Assembly (NCBI GenBank): GCA_028023455.1
Contig: JAQFVV010006306.1
Coordinates: 857,001-921,000, forward strand
Direction: 5' to 3'
DNA length: 64,000 nt
Source: Epiperipatus broadwayi
Lineage: Eukaryota; Onychophora; Udeonychophora; Euonychophora; Peripatidae
Position 1 is the first letter of the stretch. Each line of letters begins with the position of its first letter. The position numbers and the translations under genes are program-made. Below are positions 1-9,515 of this stretch, piece by piece. Under the pieces are notes generated by a model. The model saw nothing but the letters and a program-made list of their open reading frames with translations. It had not been told where the DNA came from and searched no databases.

Positions 1-371
1 TTCAAATGGCAATTGCTACATTATTTGAACTATCTTAGAAGTTGATTTGTTAGATAGATTGTAACAACTGGACAAACTAATATGCATTCGGTCAAAATAC
101 TGTGAATCCAGAAATTTTAAGATAGGCATTATTAATATAATAAAAACATCTACGTGCAATTATACCCATGTTGTGTTGTACAAATAATTTGTAAAACAAT
201 CGCATTTTTGATATAATCTCATTGTTTAATTGATTTTATTGACTAAATGTCTTCTAGAATATATTTATCTAACTTAACCGCACTAAACATATTCAATAAA
301 TTATTATATTGAAAAAAATGTTCGAAAATTAACTAAGGCAATATCAACAAAATGTAATTTCCACAACATAC

Positions 372-548
372 CATCAGCTTTTCCCTTTTAATGGGCGGAA
401 AACTTGGTTTTAGAATCGGCTCAACTTCCATTTTATTTTCTGAGATGTCTTCATTTTCAGTTTTTCTTTTTCTATTTTTCTTAACTCTGTTAGCAACTTT
501 AAATTCATCAGAGTTAACTTCGGATTCAACTGTCTCGGAGTCTGCCAT
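372..548 (-). CDS. PNO1: PNO1-like gene, first coding exon (partial gene)
   Basis: This is a 59-codon exon read leftwards from an ATG at 548-546. It ends exactly in phase 0 at a GTATGT donor (complement of 366-371). The peptide begins MADSETVESE, has a basic stretch KKNRKRK and ends with an acidic M-E-V-E patch followed by K-P-S-F-P-P. That layout resembles the disordered N-terminus of PNO1, a KH-domain factor that works with NOB1 in cytoplasmic maturation of the small ribosomal subunit; animal PNO1 also has a basic region, an M-D-x-E patch and an F-P-P motif there. The KH domains would lie in exons left of position 1, outside the window, so the assignment rests on a short N-terminus. Its start faces the KPTN start about 200 bp away. 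The open frame past 372 (to 333) is intron read-through. Confidence 0.55.
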
Positions 549-751
549 TTTTATAAGGAACGTACTTTTAACAAATTTTCTCTAACGTTATTAGAAAAAA
601 TAAAAATATTTATTTTTTAAAGTAAAAGGTGTAAAATTATTTTATTTTATAAATAAATATAACTAAATTATCCAGTATAGAAATTGATTTTAGCTCAAAA
701 AAACATTAAATAATTATTTGTTTGCTTAATTTGTTTTAGTAATGGCTGACA
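549..751. promoter_or_regulatory. Shared intergenic region, probable bidirectional promoter
   Basis: Only 203 bp separate the divergent start codons of the PNO1-like gene and KPTN, so both promoters must lie here or in the first exons. The interval is AT-rich and has no clear TATA box placed for either gene. An upstream out-of-frame ATG at 742 opens a 15-codon reading frame that overlaps the KPTN start at 752. An in-frame TAA at 740-742 stops KPTN from extending upstream without splicing, and a TTTTAG at 734-739 could be a splice acceptor for an unseen 5' exon. Confidence 0.5.
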
Positions 752-965
752 ATGGCACGTCTCTGTGCGTTTTCCGAATCTCATGTTAGCATTTTACCTT
801 CCCAAAGCAATATTTATGGGATGACTAAAATTTCACTGCTTGGAGTCAATAAAATTCTAGTTGCTTCTTTAATCGGAAAAATATTTTCATTAGAATATAA
901 TAAATCAAATACTGGGGCTCATTTAATCCCCACATCTAGAGAAGTTCAATTTACTTACATCCCTG
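752..965 (+). CDS. KPTN: Kaptin (KPTN) exon 1
   Basis: Kaptin is the beta-propeller-like subunit of the KICSTOR complex (with ITFG2, KICS2 and SZT2), which tethers GATOR1 to lysosomes and restrains mTORC1 when nutrients are scarce; it was first described as an actin-associated protein. This exon codes 71 residues from ATG 752. The stretch S-Q-S-N-I-Y-G-M, a later G-K-I-F-S-L-E-Y and the end E-V-Q-F-T-Y-I-P match the conserved first part of vertebrate kaptin (S-Q-S-N-V-Y-G, G-K-V, E-L-Q-F-N-Y-I-P). The exon stops at a GTTAGT donor (966-971), phase 1. The start is chosen because an in-frame TAA lies just upstream. Seven exons (214, 83, 85, 55, 150, 110 and 102 nt) join without any frame error and give 266 codons of a protein that is about 436 residues in human, so about 40% of the gene lies outside the window. 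Confidence 0.9.
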
Positions 966-1756
966 GTTAGTAAGCTTATTTTGTTAGCTATGATATTTTT
1001 TATTGTTATGATAGAAAAATCAAATGCATTTGGTTATTTTTCCAGTGTATTTGATTTTGTAAAAGTTTCTTTAAATACTGACTAACAGTATTTAAAAATA
1101 CTAGTTTTCTTTAAGGACAATGTACATAAAAATATCAAATCATTTTTAAAATATAGCATTATCGCTTGCTCCTTTTAAATTTTGTATTAAAACATTCGAT
1201 TGAAAAGTTGATTTACTTTATTAAAAACGATCTAGTTGCATCTGTAGAATAATTGGTTAGGTTTAACTTTCCTGCCATGCTAAGAAGTATATGGATAGGA
1301 GAATGAATCTGAATATATTTATGCATACTTACCCTGGGTGTCCATACGTCCCTGGTCCCGACATTCTTTCGGCACAGTTCATAATCCCGATTTTCTTAAC
1401 CACTCATTGTTATTTTTAACTTTATTTTGAATTTGTATAAATTAATATTCATTCATTTGGTATTTTAAGTATTTTATAATTAATTTTTTGATTGGTTAAT
1501 AAGTAATTTTCCCAAAATGGAAGTGGTTCCCATTAATTTGGTATGTTAGTAATAAGTGATTTCAATTTAGGATTTTATTTATTGCTCGGGAGTTTATAAG
1601 AAGTTCGAGTGCCAGACCTGCGGTGCTCAGAATCGATCTTGATACATCCCGATTCCAAGTTGGATGCTTTGCCAAAAATGCCAAGCAGCGCAGAGTTCGT
1701 TTTAATAGATAATATATGTATACAAACAACTCTCTTTTGCGTAATTTTATATTTCG
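966..1756. other. KPTN intron 1, start: no gene seen
   Basis: AT-rich intron. A somewhat less AT-rich patch at about 1330-1400 (containing CCCTGGGTGTCCATACGTCC) may be an old transposon end but could not be assigned. No coding sequence is supported. Confidence 0.4.
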
Positions 1757-1769
1757 AAATAAGTATATT

Positions 1770-2005
1770 AGACCACTAAACATCACATGATCATCATTCT
1801 TTATGCTTAAGCTGTTTACACAGAGGCAAAACCCTCCATACAGTAGCGCTATTCAGTGCAAGCCAGAGTAATAAATGGATGCAATCTGGGGATATTGGAT
1901 GAGTAGGCACTAGATAGGGATTTTATGCATAAACCTTCCTGCATCCATTGATTACTCTGGCTTGCACTGAATGACGCTACTGTATGGAGAATTTTGCATC
2001 TGTGT
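1770..2005 (+). mobile_element. Foldback element family F1, copy 1
   Basis: This 236-bp element has perfect 13-bp target duplications (AAATAAGTATATT at 1757-1769 and 2006-2018). A leader containing CACTAAACATCACATGATCA precedes an inverted repeat: the left arm (AGAGGCAAAACCCTCCATAC ...) pairs with the right arm (... GTATGGAGAATTTTGCATCT). The centre keeps only the part 3' of the hammerhead cleavage site (CTGGGGATATTGG), so the ribozyme core is deleted here. The leader is present at one end only, so the ends are asymmetric, unlike a simple TIR transposon. Confidence 0.75.
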
Positions 2006-2018
2006 AAATAAGTATATT

Positions 2019-2595
2019 GTTAGTAATGTAAATGTGAATATATGTTTTGTGATTTTTTTTATTTTGTACTGAAATATACAATAATCTGCAATGAAGTTGT
2101 GTTTTTTGTCTCTTTTCCTAATTAGGCCCTGTGGACATCTGGACACTACATATACCGAATGCAGAGCAAATTATCATTGGCAGTGATCAAATGAATTATT
2201 GCTTTATTATAATATTTTATTGCCTAGTTATGCTTTTGGATAAATATTAGATCTAAAAATAAGCCATGGGCTCGATACCTGTAAGAATAGATTTAATATT
2301 ACACTCGGGGGGGGGGGGGGGGGTTTACAATTAGCACATTGGCACTCATCTGAAATCCAATTTAGTTTGGGAATTTTATTCTTTATCTAATAGTAATAGC
2401 TAGATATCCTTTTACCAATTTGCATGTAATAAGTAATTAAGATAACCATAGGTCAACTCGGAAAAGTAAAAAAAAAGTCCTAAGTCTACCTATGACATAA
2501 AATTTCCAAAGTTTTATCCAAATTTTAAACCCATGGTTATGTGCAAGTGGATGTGCTAAATATATTATAAAGATGTCATTGTAATAAATATAACA
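2019..2595. repeat. Intron with a 17-G homopolymer
   Basis: A run of about 17 G lies at 2307-2323 in otherwise AT-rich DNA. The rest of the interval shows no gene. Long G runs are prone to length errors in assemblies and can form quadruplexes. Confidence 0.5.
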
Positions 2596-2607
2596 GGTGT
2601 TATTTAT

Positions 2608-2689
2608 TAAACAATTCAAAACAAAACAACACTCTCCATATAGTAGTGCCATCTTGTGCTATTGTGCTAGTATGAGATAGTGATCATGA
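2608..2689 (-). mobile_element. Mini F1 element (82 bp)
   Basis: This tiny minus-strand F1 derivative is flanked by a perfect 12-bp duplication (GGTGTTATTTAT at 2596-2607 and 2690-2701). It keeps the F1 leader (GATCACTATCTCATA region) and the F1 3' end (GGCACTACTATATGGAGAG) but lacks the foldback partner and the ribozyme. A close relative is the 98-bp copy at 35624-35721. It shows that leader plus 3' end is enough to look like a mobile unit. Confidence 0.7.
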
Positions 2690-2701
2690 GGTGTTATTTA
2701 T

Positions 2702-3327
2702 GTTACATTTGTCCTTGTAAATCTTTCAAATAACAGTTTAATACCAGTATTAACACTTTAATAATTTAATTATAATACTATCAGAATTAGTATCAATTTT
2801 AGTAAAAATCAAATTTCGTTATTGTAAGTTATAATATTTTATTTTTTATTAAATAATTTTCTGTTTTTGTTAATTGTAACATTTTCTTTCTCACTCATTC
2901 ATCATAGCTTGTATCCTGCCCATCCCTCTTCTATATACTTAAATGAATAAGGTCCTATACATAAGGGATCAAAGTGACTTAAAGTCAGCATGGGCATGGC
3001 AATATTGGCATCAACAAGGGATTTGGTCATTCCATCAGATTTTCAACGGTAAGGATGACTGAAGAGTTGGAGGTTGGAGTAAATTGAAGTCTGTTCATTA
3101 AAGTTTGAAGATTTGTTATCTTAATATAAACCAAGCATTTATTATATATGTGTGGGGGAGATGGTGATCTGGACCAAATGATGAATGCTGGTGACATACA
3201 TATTGGAGATCATTTAGCATGAAAGTCTGTGTTCAAATCCCCTATAATTTTATCATCGCTAAGTAAATTATTACATTTCTATCATGATCTGCTTCTCTTT
3301 TATAAAAATATAATAAAGCTTATTTAT
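2702..3327. other. Intron; fragment related to foldback family F5 at about 3156-3232
   Basis: Mostly plain AT-rich intron. Positions 3159-3232 (GGTGATCTGGACCAAATGATG ... TTTAGCATGAAAG) resemble the F5 ribozyme segment at 26260-26300, but the core C is lost and about 20 bp are inserted in stem II. No gene is seen. Confidence 0.4.
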
Positions 3328-3338
3328 TACAATATTAT

Positions 3339-3453
3339 AATTTTTTTCATATGTCATAGCATCGGCTGGAAGGCGAACCCGCAACAACTGTCTGCAACCA
3401 ACTGCTTCCAAGGTGGCTGCGCTGACCTCTCAACTAACAATGCTTGACTACAA
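3339..3453 (-). mobile_element. tRNA-derived SINE, copy 1
   Basis: Read on the minus strand this is a tRNA-like head (GCATTGTTAG... with a G-G-G-T-T-C-G-C box B and a closing GCCGATGC) followed by TATGACATAT and an A run. Target duplications TACAATATTAT lie at 3328-3338 and 3454-3464. The first and last bases of the head can form a tRNA-like acceptor stem (6 of 7 pairs in the best copies). A retroposed tRNA-related RNA, not a working tRNA gene. Confidence 0.75.
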
Positions 3454-3464
3454 TACAATATTAT

Positions 3465-3925
3465 TTTTATGTTTTAATATGTACATATATATATATGTTT
3501 GTTTATCTTATTAGAAAACAAAGAGTTTACATAAAAACTTGCATAATTATTGCTAAAGAATATAAATCTATGAGAATATACTATTAGATTAAGGTTTTAA
3601 TAAATCGTTGAAATTTTTTTTTTACCAGTTAGGCTGAAGTCATTCTATGCAAAATGTATAATAGACTTCTAAATAAAAATCCAATATTTATTTTGGCATT
3701 CTTTAATAAGTAATATACCATTTTTATTCTTAAGCAAAATTTCATCACTCTAATCTTCACATTTAAATTTTCTTTTGGCAAAACCTTTTTCTACATTTAC
3801 ACTTTTTTACTATTTCTGTTAATCATTATATCAGCAAAATACTTTTAATTATCAATCAGAAGGAAGTTCACCTACATTATGGCAGAGATATCTCTACTAG
3901 ATATAATATTTTTTATTAAATAATC
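3465..3925. other. Intron: nothing recognised
   Basis: AT-rich intronic DNA without supported coding sequence or repeat assignment. Confidence 0.4.
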
Positions 3926-4137
3926 ACCATCTTCTTACACCTTGAAGCAGATAATGTTTATTATTGTAATAACAGTTTCGACTGTTCCTTGCAGTCTTCT
4001 TCAGATCTCAAAACGTACTTTTTCCCCAAAAATACATTTTGAGATCTGTAGAAGACTGCGAGGAACAGTCAAAATTGTTATTTCAATAATAAACATTATT
4101 TGCTTAAAGGTGTAAGAAGATGGTGATTATTTAATAA
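3926..4137 (+). mobile_element. Foldback element family F3, copy 1
   Basis: A palindrome of about 210 bp: arms starting ATTAAATAATCACCATCTTC at about 3917 and ending in the complementary GAAGATGGTGATTATTTAAT at about 4135, with a short spacer near 4014-4031. Each arm carries a hammerhead-like block: on the minus strand CTGAAGA, a GACTG/CAGTC hairpin, then GAAAC. The short stem III and stem I needed for a ribozyme are not clear in this family. Confidence 0.6.
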
Positions 4138-4740
4138 GATATATCATTGTCTATGAATAATAAAAATTATTAAAAAAAAAGAATGAAGAAGTATATATAG
4201 ATTTATATAGAATATAATAGATATAATATTGATAATCAAGATTGATATTTTCTGCATATGTTTGAACTTCTAGTTAGCAAGAGAATTTAAAATCCTTCTA
4301 ATTTGGATCAACTGTTGCCATCAAAATTAGTAAGATTCTTATTTCTAGATGGATTAAGGTAAGAAATGAGACATCTGAATAGATAATACTATTTTGCAAT
4401 AGAAAGACACTACAGACATAATTTAAAACTTGGAAAAAAGGAAAATTGTATATAGAAAATGTCAAGGAATAAAAAAATGTATTTACTTATGTACTGATTC
4501 AGCAAGATAGTGATGTGGTAAAAACAGATTATAAATTAAAGTTGAAAGGAATTAAAAATTGAAAAGGTTTTATAGACAAATTACAATGATTACATAGTTT
4601 AAAAGTCAGAGGAAATTAAAAGAAATTTATATCTGGAAAATTCCAGGTGATAGAAATAAATTTTAATCATTAGAATAGATTTTGGATTGGCATATAAGAA
4701 TGCAATTGCATATTCTGGTGCTGACAAAGATTAATTTTGC
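4138..4740. other. Intron: nothing recognised
   Basis: AT-rich DNA without supported genes. It ends in the left target duplication of the Penelope-like element (ATGGAGAATTTG, 4741-4752). Confidence 0.4.
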
Positions 4741-4941
4741 ATGGAGAATTTGATAAGTTAAATAATTTTACTTTTGGGAAATGTATGTATTCAAGCACAA
4801 GTGCGTGTGCGGCGCAACTGCTCCCAAAAGCTGTTAATACAAATACAAATAGCTAACTAAAATATTAAAACAGCTGAGCACTTTCAAAGGATCTTGCCTT
4901 CATAATCATAGCTTGCTTACGTTTAAATTTATGCAAATATG

Positions 4942-5899
4942 CTAATTCCATCTTTTTGATAGAGAAAAACACGTGTCCTTCCTGTTTATGGCATCGCTGT
5001 TGCGAGAGATAAATAAAGCCTCTTTGATCTTTCTTTTGAGGTCATGTCTCTCTCTACATACGATGGTAGGATTGTCCGGAATGCACTCATGGTGACTTGT
5101 GCACTGGTGCTGATAAAAAACTGAATAAGTAGAAGGATCGTTGCGAGCTCTATTGTACGAATACTTGTGCTGTGCCAATCGTGTAGCCAAAGATGCTCTG
5201 CTTTCCCCATAATATGTGCCTTTGCAATAGTTATTTGGACAAGCAATGTTATATACTGTATGGGGGGTCTGTAACAGTGGAGTTTGATCTTTGGTATTGT
5301 TAATTAGATTGTTAGAATTTGGAGGGGTTCGAAAACAGAGCTGATATTTGTTGTTAAGGATGGAATGTAGTTTCTTGTGTAAATTGGGTATGTATGGAAG
5401 TAATAATCTGGGTTTATCCTGTGTGGCGTGAGAGTTGAGAGGTTTATTCTGAATGTGTGAGATTTTTTGTCGATGATGGATTGTCTGAAGCCTAAATTCA
5501 GTAGATCATTTCTATATTCTGCTACATTTGTTTTTGCATCTGCCTCGATTTTACACAACAATCTGTTTCTATGCAAAAAAGATGCTAGACCCGATAATTT
5601 ATGTGCTGTAGGTGTGTGAGATTGGGGGTGTGTATGGCATCTGATTTCCAACGGTTTGATGGCCATGCTATAATGGCAGTGGTTATTTTCTCTTTTTATT
5701 TTGACATCAAGGTATTTGACTTGTTGGTGAGTGTCTTCAGTTGTGACATTGACAATTAGTGCTGTGTTGGCTTCTAGTTCGGTTTTGATCTGTGTAATGA
5801 TCTCGGGGGTGGCAGCAATGAACATGTCATCCACATATCTAGTGTCTGCTAGAAGGCATGGTGGGTTTAGACTAGGTATGATTTTTCTCTCATAATAAC
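4942..5899 (-). pseudogene. PLE1 truncated copy: RT C-terminal part and GIY-YIG nuclease
   Basis: Read leftwards from 5899 this begins inside the reverse transcriptase palm (R-Y-V-D-D-M-F-I-A-A, complement of about 5820-5850), runs through the thumb region and, after a one-base slip in an A run near 5462-5470, reaches the endonuclease (V-Y-N-I-A-C-P-N-N-Y-C-K-G-T-Y-Y-G-E-S, complement of about 5195-5260). It ends at 4942. It lacks fingers and N-terminus. It has one more C than the plus copy at the equivalent of 7337, so the frame is open there and broken elsewhere: the two copies carry different lesions. Confidence 0.8.
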
Positions 5900-5919
5900 T
5901 TAATCGGATTATTACGTGC

Positions 5920-8205
5920 ATGGAGAAACAAGTTGCTGACAGGCAGATATTAAAAATCAGCTTGTCGATTTGCAAACTACAACAAAGAATTATTTTCTTA
6001 AAAAGATGCAAACAATTCCATGTATTTCCTAGATTTTGCAGCTTCAATCTCAATCGAGCAGTGTACAACTATAACAGCATTTACTGGCAAATGAGAAAAC
6101 ATCTTTTAGATCTCGTTATCAGAGGTTGCCAGAGGGCTTTGAAGAAACAGAGCAAAAGGAGCCGTAGAATTTTGACACATTTTCCCAAAGACCCACTCGT
6201 CATCCATCACTGCACTAAGTTGGATAGGAAGTTGGCATTTAAATACCACAAGAAATTTGCGTTTCTAGCGCACAAGCAAGGCATAACCATCCCCGACGAC
6301 AACAAGCAAACATTCGTGAACCTAACACAAACAATACTCCCTAAAGAAGTAAAAGATGTGCTAGCAAAAGGCCCCAGATTCGTCGGAGGGACATGGAAAC
6401 AACCGGACATGGAATTAATAGCGGACATAGAGGCTGGACTCAATCAAGATCCGCAAAAGGACGAATATATAGCACAGATCAACACAGCAATGAGACGCGG
6501 CTTTAAAACCAAATACCAAACAGTGGGACATAAAAATAAAAACAACCAAGCAATTCTTTGAGTTAGAAAGAATCACATGCATGTGTGAAGACAAGGGAAA
6601 CAGATTTGTGTTGATGCACACCCAGGAATATATTGACAAGATTAACACACAGATTGATAAGTTACAATTTCAGAAAATTGATCAGTTCAGTATTGCTAAC
6701 AATAGAGACAAATTCATTTCATCCATTCTTAAAAAACATTGCAACAAAGCTTTCACAAAAGCAGAATATTACAGTCTATACCCATCATCATCAGTGCCAC
6801 CCAGGATTTTTGGAAGTGCCAAAACGCATAAAGACAACACACCGGTCCGATTAATGCTAGATTTCAGTGGAGTACACTATGCAAAGACAGCCAAGTGGGT
6901 GAACAAAAAACTCATCCAAATGTTAGGCTTTGGAATATACACCATCAAGTCATCTGCACAGTTCATTTCCTCCGTCAAAGATTTACAATTAAACCCAAAC
7001 ATCAAACTGGCCACTATGGACGTTTCCGAATTGTATGGCTCTGTCAATAGAAACACATCGATCCAAATAGTCAGAAATGAACTTTTGACACAAAAAATAG
7101 CTCAACCACTGGTTGACTTCATCCATGACTTTCTATGTTGGTTGGACAGCAACATTGTGGCATTCTTCAGAAACCAGTGCTTCTCCATGAAACAAGGCTG
7201 GCCTATGGGACTACCACTGAGTGGTGTAGTCACCAGCATCTTCCTAAACTATTATGAGAGAAAAATCATACCTAGTCTAAACCCACCATGCCTTCTAGCA
7301 TACACTAGATATGTGGATGACCTGTTCATTGCTGCCACCCCGAGATCATTACACAGATCAAAACCGAATTAGAAGCCAACACAGCACTAATTGTTAATGT
7401 CACAACTGAAGACACTCACCAACAAGTCAAATACCTTGATGTCAAAATAAAAAGAGAAAATAACCACTGCCATTATAGCATGGCCATCAAACCGTTGGAA
7501 ATCAGATGCCATACACACCCCCAATCTCACACACCCACAGCACATAAATTATCGGGTCTAGCATCTTTTTTGCATAGAAACAGATTGTTGTGTAAAATCG
7601 AGGCAGATGCAAAAACAAATGTAGCAGAATATAGAAATGATCTACTGAATTTAGGCTTCAGACAATCCATCATCGACAAAAAAATCTCACACATTCAGAA
7701 TAAACCTCTCAACTCTCACGCCACACAGGATAAACCCAGATTATTACTTCCATACATACCCAATTTACACAAGAAACTACATTCCATCCTTAACAACAAA
7801 TATCAGCTCTGTTTTCGAACCCCTCCAAATTCTAACAATCTAATTAACAATACCAAAGATCAAACTCCACTGTTACAGACCCCCCATACAGTATATAACA
7901 TTGCTTGTCCAAATAACTATTGCAAAGGCACATATTATGGGGAAAGCAGAGCATCTTTGGCTACACGATTGGCACAGCACAAGTATTCGTACAATAGAGC
8001 TCGCAACGATCCTTCTACTTATTCAGTTTTTTATCAGCACCAGTGCACAAGTCACCATGAGTGCATTCCGGACAATCCTACCATCGTATGTAGAGAGAGA
8101 CATGACCTCAAAAGAAAGATCAAAGAGGCTTTATTTATCTCTCGCGACAGCGATGCCATAAACAGGAAGGACACGTGTTTTTCTCTATCAAAAAGATGGA
8201 ATTAG
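5920..8205 (+). pseudogene. PLE1 main copy: reverse transcriptase and GIY-YIG endonuclease, frameshifted
   Basis: Three consecutive frames make up one protein. Frame one (5920-6561) is the basic N-terminal region of about 210 residues. Frame two (about 6558-7372) has the fingers and palm: C-E-D-K-G-N-R-F-V-L-M, then P-R-I-F-G-S-A-K-T-H-K, then K-Q-G-W-P-M-G-L-P-L-S-G, and the catalytic Y-V-D-D at 7310-7321. Frame three (about 7340-8205) has the thumb and a C-terminal GIY-YIG domain (V-Y-N-I-A-C ... T-Y-Y-G-E-S, then R-L-A-Q-H-K). Breaks lie near 6540-6560 (A-rich) and at about 7337 (a C run one base shorter than in the inverted copy). The product would act in target-primed reverse transcription; this copy is probably dead but recent, given how similar its inverted partner is. 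Confidence 0.85.
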
Positions 8206-8362
8206 CATATTTGCATAAATTTAAACGTAAGCAAGCTATGATTATGAAGGCAAGATCCTTTGAAAGCGCTCAGCTGTTTTAATATTTTAGTTAGCTATTT
8301 GTATTTGTATTAACAGCTTTTGGGAGCAGTTGCGCCGCACTTGTGCTTGAATGGAGAATTTG

Positions 8363-8822
8363 TGTAAATTTTAAAAATATTTTAAGTTTCAAGGTAATAA
8401 AAAAGAATTTAAATAATAGCAAAATAAATGATAATATTTATTCAAACGAAAGTGGGGAATATTCTTGGAGAATATAAGGGAAGTTGTATTATGAACAGAA
8501 AATTATAAAAAGAACAAAAAAAGTATTGGATTTCAAAAAATGTATTACATGAGCCATAATAACAAATTATAAATTATATCACAGTTATCTGATTTACTTA
8601 TAAGAGTATTACAAACTTTCCAGAACAAAAAAAATTTCTATTATTTATTGTAATCAGTTGTACTAACATGGTCTGCCCATTGTATTTTTATTTATTCATT
8701 GCCATGATTGTAATTCAATTTTGTTTTGGGATACTTAATTCCCTTTATTTTAAACAGTTAATTATTTTTAATTATAGGCCTATATATAACAATAATAAGA
8801 AGGAGAACTATAAGAATTTCAG
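8363..8822. other. Intron: nothing recognised
   Basis: AT-rich DNA between the PLE1 right target duplication and a SINE; no gene supported. Confidence 0.4.
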
Positions 8823-8823
8823 A

Positions 8824-8937
8824 CTTTTTTTTTTCCATATGTCATAGCATCGGACGGGAGGCGAACCCACAACTGTCTGCAACCAACTAATTGCTTTTAA
8901 GGCGGCTGTGATGACCTCTCGGCTAACAATGCTTGAC
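8824..8937 (-). mobile_element. tRNA-derived SINE, copy 2
   Basis: Same family as 3339-3453, minus orientation, with an 11-base A tail (T run at 8824-8834 on the plus strand), TATGACATATGG linker and tRNA-like head. No convincing target duplication was found for this copy. Confidence 0.7.
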
Positions 8938-9380
8938 GGAATTAATTTAACTAAGATTTTTGCATGTATTTTTTTTAGATAAATTTCTGGTACGATGAAA
9001 TCAAATGACAATTAAAAACAGGCATTGCAAATTAAAATCTTTTAATAATATTTGATATATCTTTAAACCCAAAATGGAAGCGTTTAATTTATTGTTCTTA
9101 AATAATTAGAGTAATAAACAAAAAGTTTTCATTTGATTTAAAGATGAATCGGATAAATATTATTACTAGATGGAACTATTTTAATTTACAGTACCAATTT
9201 TTAATCAATAGTTTATCTGGTATATCATAGTTGAAATTTATTTTAAAATATTCATGGACAAACCCTGTTAAATTATCAATATTTTCTCTAAAATCTCAAA
9301 AAACTTTTCTAATTATTATTTATGATTTTTTATGAGCGAGACTATAAAATATTATGGCTGATCTTATAACTCTTAAATCC
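8938..9380. other. Intron: nothing recognised
   Basis: AT-rich intron between two SINE copies. A short open frame crossing the SINE boundary is a by-product and not a gene. Confidence 0.4.
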
Positions 9381-9390
9381 AGAATAATAA

Positions 9391-9505
9391 TTTTTTTTTT
9401 TTCCATATGTCATAGCATCAGCCGGGACGCGAACCCAAAACCGTCTGCAACCAACTACTTGCTTGCAAGGCTGTTGTGATGACCTCTCGGCTAACAATGC
9501 TTGAC
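9391..9505 (-). mobile_element. tRNA-derived SINE, copy 3
   Basis: Flanked by perfect 10-bp duplications AGAATAATAA (9381-9390 and 9506-9515). On the minus strand it carries the tRNA-like head with a box-B-like GGGTTCGCGTCCCG, then TATGACATATGG and a 12-base A run. It is the cleanest example of the family. Confidence 0.8.
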
Positions 9506-9515
9506 AGAATAATAA

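Larger units (their letters stand above)
4753..8350 (+). mobile_element. Penelope-like element PLE1, head-to-head inverted double copy
   Basis: Penelope-like elements encode a reverse transcriptase fused to a GIY-YIG endonuclease. Here a 5'-truncated minus-strand copy (about 4792-5899) lies head to head with a longer plus-strand copy (about 5900-8350). The left arm is the reverse complement of 7247-8350, with few differences. The whole 3.6-kb unit is bounded by one perfect 12-bp duplication (ATGGAGAATTTG at 4741-4752 and 8351-8362), so both copies appear to have entered in one event. About 40 bp of unmatched sequence lies between the left duplication and the left arm. Such partial inverted copies at the 5' side are a known feature of this class. 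Both copies carry frameshifts. Confidence 0.85.

Noticed and set aside
4986-5246. 86-codon ORF present in both PLE1 arms (also 7901-8161)
   Set aside because: It is an alternative frame over the GIY-YIG coding sequence; the real frame there has the family motifs.
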